Assembly: GCA_002391195.1 (NCBI GenBank)
Contig: DGRZ01000116.1
Span: 1 to 15,018 of the forward strand
Source of the DNA: Fibrobacter sp. UBA4375
GTDB lineage: Bacteria; Fibrobacterota; Fibrobacteria; Fibrobacterales; Fibrobacteraceae
Direction: 5' to 3'
DNA length: 15,018 bases
Shown: positions 6,107-12,703 of the stretch, piece by piece
Numbering within the stretch: position 1 is the stretch's first letter
How the letters are laid out: every line of letters begins with the position of its first letter
Made by a program: the position numbers and the translations under genes
The notes under the pieces: model-generated
Told to the model about the DNA's origin: nothing
Databases searched by the model: none
What the model saw: only the letters and a program-made list of their open reading frames with translations

Positions 6107-7861
6107 ATGATGTCCCCCCTCAAAGTCCTTCTTTCCATCATCAGCCTGTTCGTCGTCCTCGGCATTATCGCCGTAGTCTATCCTGACGGTGGCATCAAGG
6201 TGGGCGAATACACCCTGCGCTACCCGAAGCTCACCGACATCTTCGAAAAGCAGGCGCCCAAGGACTCCGCCGCCGACTCTGCATCCGTGGACCCCGAAGA
6301 GGCCATCCGGGAAATGATGGAAGCCACCAAGAGGAAGGAATTTGCGGCCTACAGCGACTCCCTCAAGTACTACGAGGACTTTTTCAAGAGCGGCAAGACC
6401 CGCTTCGACCTGCCGGGCGATGACCCCGCCTGGTTCGACCGTTTCTTCTTGCACCTTCAGCTCGCGGAACTGGACAGCAACGTGGTCCATATCGTCCACT
6501 ACGGAGACTCCCAGCTGGAAGAAGACCGCATTTCCGCCACCATCCGCGAAGACCTGCAGGCCGAATTCGGCGGCGCGGGTCCGGGCATGATGCCGCCCAT
6601 CCTTACCATCCCTTCCCAGACCACCAGCCACTGGAACGAAGGGGAACTCAAGCGCTACATACTGTTCGGCCCCAAGGAAGAAGAGGCGGACCACAACCGC
6701 TACGGCCCCCTGGCCCAGTTCGCCGACCTGGAAGGATCCGCCGTCATCGGCATCAAGAAACGGGAAGACCGCAAGAACGCCTTCCCACACGTAGGCGGCT
6801 ACTCTACGGTAAAGGTCCTCGCCGGCAAGCGGGGGTCGCTACGGCTCAAGCTGGTTTACCAGCGCACCTACGCAGATACCGTGGGCCTGAACGAAGACAG
6901 CACCTTCAAGGTGAAAAAGCGCACCGCCTTCGAGACGGCGGCCGCCCCCGAAGTGGAACGAATGACCAAGCTCAACGTCTATACTTGGAAACTCCCGGAC
7001 ACCACCTCCAACGCCAAAATCTACCTGGACGGAAGCGCCGAAATCTATGCCATTTCCGCCGATGGCGCCTACGGTGTGGCCGTCGATAACGTAGCCATGC
7101 GAGGCTCTTCGGGCACGGTGTTCCACCGCATCGATTCACAACTGCTGGCGGAATCCTACAAGGCCATGAACGCCCGGCTCATCATCATGGAATACGGCGG
7201 CAACCTGGTGCCGGGCACCAACAGCGGCAACGTGGACTGGACCAAGAAACTCATCACCAAGCAGATCCAGGCTATCCAGAAGGCGAACCCCGACGCCGAC
7301 ATCCTGTTCATCGGCCCCGCCGACATGGCAAAACAGGTGGATGGCGAATGGAAAACCTACCCGGGCCTTCCCCTCACCATCAAGACCCTTCGCGAAGTGG
7401 CTCTCGAAAACGGCGCCGCCTACTGGGACATGCACCGGGTCATGGGCGGAAACGGCTCCATGATCAAGTGGGCAAACCGCGAACCCGCTCTCGGCTTCAC
7501 CGACCACATCCACTTCACCCGCCGGGGTGCCGCCTACATGGGAGACCTGTTCTGCGCGGCACTGCGCATGCACTACGACTACTTCAAGTTCCGCGACCGC
7601 CACGGCCTCAACGACGAAAAGATGAAGGAATTGCAGCAGTGGAAGGAGAATTCGGAATTCGGAGTTCAGAATTCGGAATTAGGGCAAGACAGTTCTGCCA
7701 GCGAAACAAAGGGGGAAGCCTCCCCCTCGCTTCCCTTCGTTGGCTCTGCGACCAAGGTCCCTGAGCCTGCCGAAGGGTCCGCTACCCCTTCGCCTAGGGG
7801 GACACCCCCTAACACCCCCGCACAGGATTCTAGCGTAACGAAGGAGGATGCCACCCCATGA
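6107..7861 (+). CDS. Membrane-anchored SGNH/GDSL-type protein of an O-acylation locus (first of two)
   Basis: This 584-residue protein is predicted to act outside the inner membrane on glycan O-acyl groups with the MBOAT protein downstream. Residues 5-25 form an uncleaved-looking membrane anchor. The SGNH signatures are present: GDSQLEED (Ser135, block I), EYGGNLV (Asn366, block III) and DHIHF (Asp466, His469, block V). Between blocks I and III is a beta-rich region, as in bacterial two-part SGNH acetyltransferases. The motif MGGNGSMIKW (446-455) recurs in the next protein, so the two are paralogues. From about residue 514 the sequence turns into low-complexity tail encoded by repeat DNA. The stop overlaps the next start as ATGA. 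Two ATGs stand at 6107 and 6110 directly after the heptamer array, and no Shine-Dalgarno site is visible. Esterase rather than transferase activity is possible. Confidence 0.82.
   Translation: MMSPLKVLLSIISLFVVLGIIAVVYPDGGIKVGEYTLRYPKLTDIFEKQAPKDSAADSASVDPEEAIREMMEATKRKEFAAYSDSLKYYEDFFKSGKTRFDLPGDDPAWFDRFFLHLQLAELDSNVVHIVHYGDSQLEEDRISATIREDLQAEFGGAGPGMMPPILTIPSQTTSHWNEGELKRYILFGPKEEEADHNRYGPLAQFADLEGSAVIGIKKREDRKNAFPHVGGYSTVKVLAGKRGSLRLKLVYQRTYADTVGLNEDSTFKVKKRTAFETAAAPEVERMTKLNVYTWKLPDTTSNAKIYLDGSAEIYAISADGAYGVAVDNVAMRGSSGTVFHRIDSQLLAESYKAMNARLIIMEYGGNLVPGTNSGNVDWTKKLITKQIQAIQKANPDADILFIGPADMAKQVDGEWKTYPGLPLTIKTLREVALENGAAYWDMHRVMGGNGSMIKWANREPALGFTDHIHFTRRGAAYMGDLFCAALRMHYDYFKFRDRHGLNDEKMKELQQWKENSEFGVQNSELGQDSSASETKGEASPSLPFVGSATKVPEPAEGSATPSPRGTPPNTPAQDSSVTKEDATP
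7650..7684 (+). repeat. Heptamer tandem array ATTCGGA, about 5 units, inside a coding region
   Basis: Units are ATTCGGA, ATTCGGA, GTTCAGA, ATTCGGA and ATTAGGG with period 7. They encode the start of the odd C-terminal tail of the SGNH protein at 6107-7861. The period is not a multiple of three, so gain or loss of one unit would change the reading frame. Confidence 0.75.
7711..7811 (+). repeat. Composite palindromic repeat block translated as a protein tail
   Basis: The block contains the hairpin GGGGGA/TCCCCC (7711-7726, loop AGCC), a CCCT (7759-7762)/AGGG (7774-7777) hairpin with GAGCCTGCCGA between, which resembles copies B, E and F, and a perfect TAGGGGG/CCCCCTA hairpin (7795-7811, loop ACA). 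The same element types occur in intergenic islands at 1260-1450 and 5950-6106. Here they lie in frame inside a gene. Confidence 0.65.
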
Positions 7862-9651
7862 TCCGCTTCCTCCTCATCGTCACCCTCGCGGCCCTTTCGG
7901 CCTTCGCCAAGGACCTGACCATCGCCCCCGGCAGTTACAGTCTTGACCTCGCCAAGTACGACTTTATCGACACCACCATAAACGTCATCCAGTTCCCCAA
8001 GGGGAACGAGGCCTTCACCAAGTTCTTCGAGAAGATGGACACCCTGGTGTTCGAGAACAAGGGGCAGGTGCGAATCATGCACATCGGCGGATCCCACCTG
8101 CAAGCCGACGTGATTTCGGGCCGTATCCGCGAACACATGATCAAGGAATACCCGGGAGCCTCGGCGGGCCGCGGCTTCGTGTTCCCCTACTCCGCCGCCC
8201 GCACCAACACGCCCTCCAGCTACGCCAGCTACTACAAGGGCATCTGGGACAAGAACAAGAATGTCCAGCGCGAAATTTCTAAACCGCTTGGACTGCTGGG
8301 CATTGCGGTCAGCACCAGCGACCCCCGTGCCGAAATCACCCTGATGCTGGACAAGTACAACTCCGCCCCCATCTGGGGAGAGACCCGTTTCCGCCTGTTC
8401 GGCTACAGCGACAACAACGACGTGGTTCCCGTGCTGCGGGTGGATTCCACCGACATCTACGGCATACACGACACCGTAAGCCAGAGTTACGTTTTCGAAA
8501 GCCCGCGACCCATTGATACCATCCAGATTCAGTTCCGCTGGATGGACTCCTTAAAACAGGCTTCCATAGCGCAGTTCATCAACGACTCCCTGCTGCAGGA
8601 TTCCCTCGCCAGGCTGGCGGATTCCCTGAAGACGGATTCGCTGAAAAAAGACGAGAAAGGCTCGGGGCCCGAGGCTCGAGGTGCGGTTTCAGACGGCAAA
8701 GATTCCAGCAAGACAGAGAAGGCAAAAGTTCCGGCCAACGTTTTGAACCTGCAGAACGCACAACTGCAAAACGCAGCGCCAGAGGTGGCGCGGGACTCCA
8801 TGTTCCAGGGGGAATGCGACGTGCTGGACACCGCCTGCCTCGCCCGCGAAGAAGCCAAGACTAAAGATTCTACGGTCCAAAACCGGTGTGCCGAACTGGC
8901 AGCCAAGAAGGCGAACATCAACTACGAAGAAGGGGAACAGGACCCCACCAACAATCCTGACGACCACTGCTTCACGGAACCTGCCGCCGTCCCCGACTCG
9001 GTCAAGAAAAATGCACGACCCAGGTTCACCCTCACGGGAATCCTTTCCGAAAACGACTCTCCGGGTATCATCTACACCAACGTAGGCATCAACGGTGCGA
9101 AGGTCCACGACTACTTCGAAGAGGTCTGCCCCCAGTTCGAAAAAGAGATGGCGTTTTTCAAGCCGGACCTGGTAATTTTTGCCATCGGCATCAACGACGC
9201 CAACGTGCAGCGCTTTAACGACAAGCAGTTCCGTGAAGATTACGACAGGCTGATCGAACGGTTCAAGAGGGTAAACCCCGATGCGGCGTTCATCTTCGAG
9301 ACCAACAATGACATGTTCCGCAAGGTCAAGCGGAAAAAGTTCGTGCAGCACGGCAACGGCGAAGTGGCCCGCAAGTCCTTCTTTATGCTGGCCGACAAGC
9401 ACAAGGCTGGCGTCTGGGACAAGTTCAGCATCATGGGCGGCCTAGGTTCCATGGCCAAGTGGGAACACGCAAGCCTCGCCAAAAAAGACAAGGTCCACTT
9501 CAACCTGTCCGGCTACAACCTTTTGGGCGACCTGTTCTACAAGGCCCTTATCCAGGCCTACCAAGACCACATCGCCAATTTACCCGCACAAAAGAAGCAA
9601 GAGAACAAGCCTACGGCTCCACAGACGAAAGACGAAAGAGGCAACAAATAA
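7858..9651 (+). CDS. Exported SGNH-type protein of the O-acylation locus (second of two), with large insert
   Basis: This 597-residue protein has a signal peptide (MIRFLLIVTLAALSAFA, cut after residue 17), so it is probably periplasmic. SGNH residues are present: Ser79 in HIGGSHLQAD, Gly413 in INGAKVHDYF, Asn446 in GINDAN, and Asp544/His547 in DKVHF. Block I reads GGS rather than GDS, although the Ser is kept. MGGLGSMAKW (526-535) and HFNLSGYNLLGDLFYKAL match the upstream protein. Residues about 231-388 are a charged, Ser/Asp-rich insert (repeated DSL) with Cys at 320, 327, 344 and 371, splitting the catalytic blocks. A strong AAGGAGG site (7841-7847) lies inside the upstream gene, and the start overlaps that gene's stop by 4 nt, so expression is coupled. 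The likely role is glycan O-acyl transfer with the MBOAT at 10038-11888; the actual glycan is unknown. Confidence 0.82.
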   Translation: MIRFLLIVTLAALSAFAKDLTIAPGSYSLDLAKYDFIDTTINVIQFPKGNEAFTKFFEKMDTLVFENKGQVRIMHIGGSHLQADVISGRIREHMIKEYPGASAGRGFVFPYSAARTNTPSSYASYYKGIWDKNKNVQREISKPLGLLGIAVSTSDPRAEITLMLDKYNSAPIWGETRFRLFGYSDNNDVVPVLRVDSTDIYGIHDTVSQSYVFESPRPIDTIQIQFRWMDSLKQASIAQFINDSLLQDSLARLADSLKTDSLKKDEKGSGPEARGAVSDGKDSSKTEKAKVPANVLNLQNAQLQNAAPEVARDSMFQGECDVLDTACLAREEAKTKDSTVQNRCAELAAKKANINYEEGEQDPTNNPDDHCFTEPAAVPDSVKKNARPRFTLTGILSENDSPGIIYTNVGINGAKVHDYFEEVCPQFEKEMAFFKPDLVIFAIGINDANVQRFNDKQFREDYDRLIERFKRVNPDAAFIFETNNDMFRKVKRKKFVQHGNGEVARKSFFMLADKHKAGVWDKFSIMGGLGSMAKWEHASLAKKDKVHFNLSGYNLLGDLFYKALIQAYQDHIANLPAQKKQENKPTAPQTKDERGNK

Positions 9652-9658
9652 GCACAGT

Positions 9659-9702
9659 GTCATCCTGAGCGGAGAACCGAAGGTTCGTAGCCGAAGGATC
9701 TA
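9659..9702 (+). repeat. Palindromic repeat (copy E), upstream flank of the GIY-YIG gene
   Basis: It starts GTCATCCTGAGCGGAG and ends CGAAGGATCTA. ATCCT and AGGAT pair, with an internal AACC-GAA-GGTT hairpin. Its AAGGA (9694-9698) lies 10 nt before the ATG of the GIY-YIG gene and can serve as that gene's ribosome-binding site. Confidence 0.8.
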
Positions 9703-9708
9703 AAAAAC

Positions 9709-9993
9709 ATGTCAAATAGTTACTACACATATATGATGACAAATCAAAGTAACTCCACTTTATATATCGGGGTCACTAACGATATTGAACGTCGTGTACT
9801 TGAACATATAAGCGGAAGTGGTGCAAAATTTACATCAAAGTATAAAATCAAAAAAATTGTTTATTTTGAACGCTATACCGAAATAACAGATGCTATCGCA
9901 AGAGAGAAACAATTAAAAGGTTGGAAAAGAGAAAAGAAAAATAATCTGATAAATCAAATGAACCCAGAATGGAGGAACCTAATGAAGGACTAG
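9709..9993 (+). CDS. Small GIY-YIG nuclease-family protein
   Basis: The 94-residue product is a single GIY-YIG domain, a fold that cuts DNA using a tyrosine, an arginine and a metal-binding glutamate. The first motif is TYM (Tyr8), then YIG at 19-21 within LYIGVTNDIERR (Arg28/Arg29), then Glu66 in AIAREKQLKGW and Asn85 in MNPEW. Length and pattern match the stand-alone YhbQ/UPF0213-like proteins. The gene is clearly A/T-rich beside GC-rich neighbours, which suggests transfer. Its ribosome-binding site (AAGGA) comes from the repeat just upstream, and its TAG stop is the first three bases of the inverted repeat just downstream. It could be a nuclease acting on those repeats, or an unrelated repair-type protein that happens to sit here; the sequence alone does not decide. 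Confidence 0.88.
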   Translation: MSNSYYTYMMTNQSNSTLYIGVTNDIERRVLEHISGSGAKFTSKYKIKKIVYFERYTEITDAIAREKQLKGWKREKKNNLINQMNPEWRNLMKD

Positions 9994-10032
9994 ATCCTTC
10001 GACTACGGGCGATGCCCTCCGCTCAGGATGAC
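9991..10032 (-). repeat. Palindromic repeat (copy F), downstream flank of the GIY-YIG gene
   Basis: It is the inverted counterpart of copy E. On the minus strand it starts GTCATCCTGAGCGGAG and ends TCGAAGGATCTA, with an internal GGGC-ATC-GCCC hairpin where copy E has AACC-GAA-GGTT. Its plus-strand TAG (9991-9993) ends the GIY-YIG gene, and its AGGA (10025-10028) lies 9 nt before the MBOAT ATG. Confidence 0.8.
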
Positions 10033-10037
10033 ACTTT

Positions 10038-11888
10038 ATGTTGGATTACTTGATACCATATCTTACTAGAACGTTTTCGTTTGACCCCAACAGCCCCCTG
10101 CTGTTTACGCAGTTCTACTTCTGGGGTTTCTTCGCCGTGGTGTTCGCCATCCTCACCCTGGTCAAGAACCGTATTCTGCTCCGTAACACCTTCTTGTTTG
10201 CCACCAGCTTGTTCTTCTACTACAAGACCAGCGGAAGCTACGTGTGCATTCTCGTGTTCTGCGTGGTGGCGAACTTCTTTATCGGCAAGTGGATCGAAAA
10301 GGCAAAACAGCACTGGAAAAAGAAACTCTGGATGATTATCGTAGTCATTATCGACCTGCTGGTGCTGTGCTACTACAAGTATTCCTATTTCTTCTTGGAC
10401 GCCCTGCGGGACTTTACCGGCATCGAGCTGCACGTCTATAACTTCTTTGCGGCGGCCAGCAACAAGATGTTCGGTACCCACTCCCTGGTAGATACCATCA
10501 TCTTGCCGGTGGGCATTTCCTTCTTTACCTTCCAGGCCATCAGTTACTGCATCGACATCTACCGCGGAAAAATCAAGGCTGTTGACAACATCTTGAATTT
10601 CGGGTTCTACCTCACCTTTTTCCCCCAGTTGGTGGCAGGCCCCATCGTCCGTGCCGACAAGTTCGTGCCGCAGCTTTACAAGAAGTATTTCCTCCCCCGC
10701 CGCACCTTCGGTATTGCCGTGTTCTGGGTGCTGAACGGCCTTGCCAAGAAGGTCATCTTGAGCGACTACCTGGCCACCAACTTTGTGGACCGGGTATTCG
10801 ACACGCCCCTGCTCTTTACGGGCCTTGAAAACCTGATTGCCCTGTTCGCCTATTCGCTGCAGGTGTATGCCGACTTTTCGGGATACACCGACATCGCCAT
10901 CGGCGTGGCGCTCCTGATGGGTTTCCGTCTGCCCCAGAACTTCAACAGCCCCTACAAGGCGCTCAGCCCCACGGAATTCTGGCGGCGCTGGCACATCTCC
11001 CTTTCCAGTTGGTGGCGCGACTACCTGTACATCCCGCTGGGCGGTAACCGTGGCGCCTCTGTGGGCACCTTTTTCTGGATGGGCTTCTTGAGCCTGGTGG
11101 CCGTTTTACTTTCGGGCAGTGTCTGGGTGGGTGTCGCCCTGGGCGTATTCTTCCTCTACATCGCCATCTACGCCTATATCAAACCCGATTCCCGCAAGTT
11201 TATCACCACCAACATGAACGCCATGGCGACACAGGTCGTAGGCGGCTGGTGGCACGGCGCCAGCTGGAACTTTATCATCTGGGGTGGCCTCAATGGTTTC
11301 GGCCAGGTGTTCAACAAGATCTGGGTCAAGCGGAGCATCAACTTCCGTGCCGTCGCCGCATTCTTGCTGTTTGCCGTCAGCGCCATCACCTTCAAGCAGA
11401 CCCACATCGCCATCTTCGCCATTACCACCGTGTGGTTCGGCGTGCTGTTTCTGGGCATTTATGCAGTGCTGGTTTTCCGCCTGTTCAGCGACAAGACCTT
11501 CCACTGGCTCTACGTGGCCTGGAACGTAAGCCTCACCTTCGTGTTCATCACCTTTACCCGCCTTTTCTTCCGCGCAGGCTCCAACCTGGACCCGGCAGAG
11601 GCCAACGAAGTGGCCTGGAACACCGCCAAGAACATGGTCCAGCAAATGGGCACTGCCTGGAAATGGGATACTCTCGGCACCATCGCCTGGGAGCACATCA
11701 ACATCATTTTGGTGTTTGTAGCCGGCATGCTCATCCACTGGATTCCCAAAAAATTCAAGAGCCGCTACCGCATCATGTTCGCCTCGCAGCCCATCCCCCT
11801 GATGGTTGCAAGCACGGCGTTCATCATCTTCGTGATGTATCAGTTTATGAGCGCGGACAGTTGCCCGTTCATCTACTTCCAGTTCTAG
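10038..11888 (+). CDS. MBOAT-family membrane O-acyltransferase, AlgI-like
   Basis: This 616-residue polytopic membrane protein should take acyl (probably acetyl) groups from a cytoplasmic donor and pass them across the inner membrane for glycan O-acylation. Family motifs: PVGISFFTFQAISY (157-170), FFPQLVAGPIVR (194-205), YADFSGYTDIAIG (277-289), EFWRRWHISLSSWWRDY (His319), LGGNRG (334-339) and the catalytic-type WWHGASWNFIIWGG (His406). In AlgI proteins the step from GGNR to the WHG histidine is short; here it is about 65 residues with two extra hydrophobic stretches, and the total is longer than the usual 470-520. Two SGNH proteins directly upstream are the expected exported partners. The AGGA ribosome-binding site is donated by repeat copy F. 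The sugar substrate cannot be told from sequence. Confidence 0.92.
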   Translation: MLDYLIPYLTRTFSFDPNSPLLFTQFYFWGFFAVVFAILTLVKNRILLRNTFLFATSLFFYYKTSGSYVCILVFCVVANFFIGKWIEKAKQHWKKKLWMIIVVIIDLLVLCYYKYSYFFLDALRDFTGIELHVYNFFAAASNKMFGTHSLVDTIILPVGISFFTFQAISYCIDIYRGKIKAVDNILNFGFYLTFFPQLVAGPIVRADKFVPQLYKKYFLPRRTFGIAVFWVLNGLAKKVILSDYLATNFVDRVFDTPLLFTGLENLIALFAYSLQVYADFSGYTDIAIGVALLMGFRLPQNFNSPYKALSPTEFWRRWHISLSSWWRDYLYIPLGGNRGASVGTFFWMGFLSLVAVLLSGSVWVGVALGVFFLYIAIYAYIKPDSRKFITTNMNAMATQVVGGWWHGASWNFIIWGGLNGFGQVFNKIWVKRSINFRAVAAFLLFAVSAITFKQTHIAIFAITTVWFGVLFLGIYAVLVFRLFSDKTFHWLYVAWNVSLTFVFITFTRLFFRAGSNLDPAEANEVAWNTAKNMVQQMGTAWKWDTLGTIAWEHINIILVFVAGMLIHWIPKKFKSRYRIMFASQPIPLMVASTAFIIFVMYQFMSADSCPFIYFQF

Positions 11889-11939
11889 AGTCTTAGCTTT
11901 TTTTAACTCGATTTACTACATTCCCTGGCAGAGGTTCCT

Positions 11940-12596
11940 ATGGCCGAAGAAATTGTAAAGCAAGACAAGAAAGAGACCCTGAAAAAGATATCGGAAAAGG
12001 CATCCACCCTCCTTTTCGAGCTGATTACGGATATTCCCGGTTCCCTGTATACCCCCATCCAGAACCCCGACGACAAGGCCAGGCTGTTGGCCCAGCGGGC
12101 CGCCTGGAAATCGGCTACGGTCAGCACCTCCCTTTCTATACCTGCAGGCATCACGGGTATCCTTACCGCCATCCCGGACATTGCCGCCATCTGGAAAATA
12201 CAGGCCCAGCTGGTTGCGGACATTGCCGCCAGCTACGGCAAGCTGGCCCTGCTCAGCCGGGAAGCCATGATATGGTGTCTGTTCCGGCACAGTGCCGCCC
12301 AGCTCCTGCGGGACATTGCCGTCCGCACGGGCAGCAGGATTATCGTGCAGAAGCTTTCCGCCACAGCCATCAAGGCCATTCTTGCAAAAATCGGGGCCAG
12401 CATCTCCTCTAAGCTGCTGGGCAAGACTCTTTTGCGGGCAATCCCTGCCATCGGGGCCCTCGGGAACGGGGCCTACGCCTTCTACGACACCTTAGAAGTC
12501 GGAAAGACGGCCGCCGCCTACTTTAGGGCACTGGCAGATCAGGAAAAAGACGAAAAGCCCTGCGACGAACAGTCCACCGACGAACCTACCGCATAA
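11940..12596 (+). CDS. EcsC-family protein, function unknown
   Basis: The 218-residue product fits the EcsC family: a mostly helical, amphipathic or membrane-associated domain of unclear function, named after a gene next to the Bacillus EcsAB transporter. Supporting stretches are SIPAGITGILTAIPDIAAIW (66-85) with the following Q and ASYGK (97-101), and the second half KLLGKTLLRAIPAIGALGNG (158-177) leading to VGKTAAAYFR (187-196). The ends are charged and probably disordered. AGAGG at 11930-11934 lies 5 nt before the ATG. A TACATTCC box at 11917-11924 is a weak promoter candidate, so the gene may be transcribed alone or with the MBOAT gene 51 nt upstream. Two terminators follow. I see no ABC transporter nearby, and a link to O-acylation is not shown. 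Confidence 0.72.
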   Translation: MAEEIVKQDKKETLKKISEKASTLLFELITDIPGSLYTPIQNPDDKARLLAQRAAWKSATVSTSLSIPAGITGILTAIPDIAAIWKIQAQLVADIAASYGKLALLSREAMIWCLFRHSAAQLLRDIAVRTGSRIIVQKLSATAIKAILAKIGASISSKLLGKTLLRAIPAIGALGNGAYAFYDTLEVGKTAAAYFRALADQEKDEKPCDEQSTDEPTA

Positions 12597-12646
12597 AAGC
12601 CTTTCTTTTCCGAATTTTCGGGGTGGTGAGCAACGAAGTGCGAGCC

Positions 12647-12687
12647 AGGGGGCTAGGGCCGGAGTTCATTACCTACAATAGCCCCCT
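12647..12687. repeat. 9-bp inverted repeat in the EcsC-fusA spacer
   Basis: AGGGGGCTA (12647-12655) pairs perfectly with TAGCCCCCT (12679-12687), 23 nt apart, with no T tract after it. The preceding GTGAGCAACGAAGTGCGAGC phrase (12626-12645) also looks repeat-like, and GGGGGCTAGGG recalls the heptamer units. The spacer 12597-12837 has no gene that I can see. Confidence 0.5.
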
Positions 12688-12703
12688 TATAAAGACCGCA
12701 AAC

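Larger units (their letters stand above)
9656..10035. mobile_element. Candidate minimal mobile unit: GIY-YIG gene between inverted palindromic repeats
   Basis: AGTGTCATCCTGAGCGGAG at 9656-9674 is repeated perfectly in inverted form at 10017-10035 (19 of 19). The inner arm CGAAGGATCTA (9692-9702) is inverted at 9991-10001 (11 of 11). Between them lies one small A/T-rich GIY-YIG gene and almost nothing else. The unit separates two genes of one GC-rich operon, and the repeat occurs elsewhere in the window. No target-site duplication is visible at the outer edges. Mobility is inference from this layout. Confidence 0.55.

Noticed and set aside
7644..7861. Frameshift or pseudogene at the end of the first SGNH gene
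   Set aside because: All catalytic blocks are intact upstream, the frame stays open to an ATGA overlap with the next gene, and a strong ribosome-binding site for that gene lies inside. A repeat-derived tail explains it better.
9709..9993. GIY-YIG gene as a group I intron homing endonuclease
   Set aside because: It is not inside a gene or an intron-like fold and lacks the extra DNA-binding modules typical of homing enzymes; the single-domain YhbQ-like type fits.
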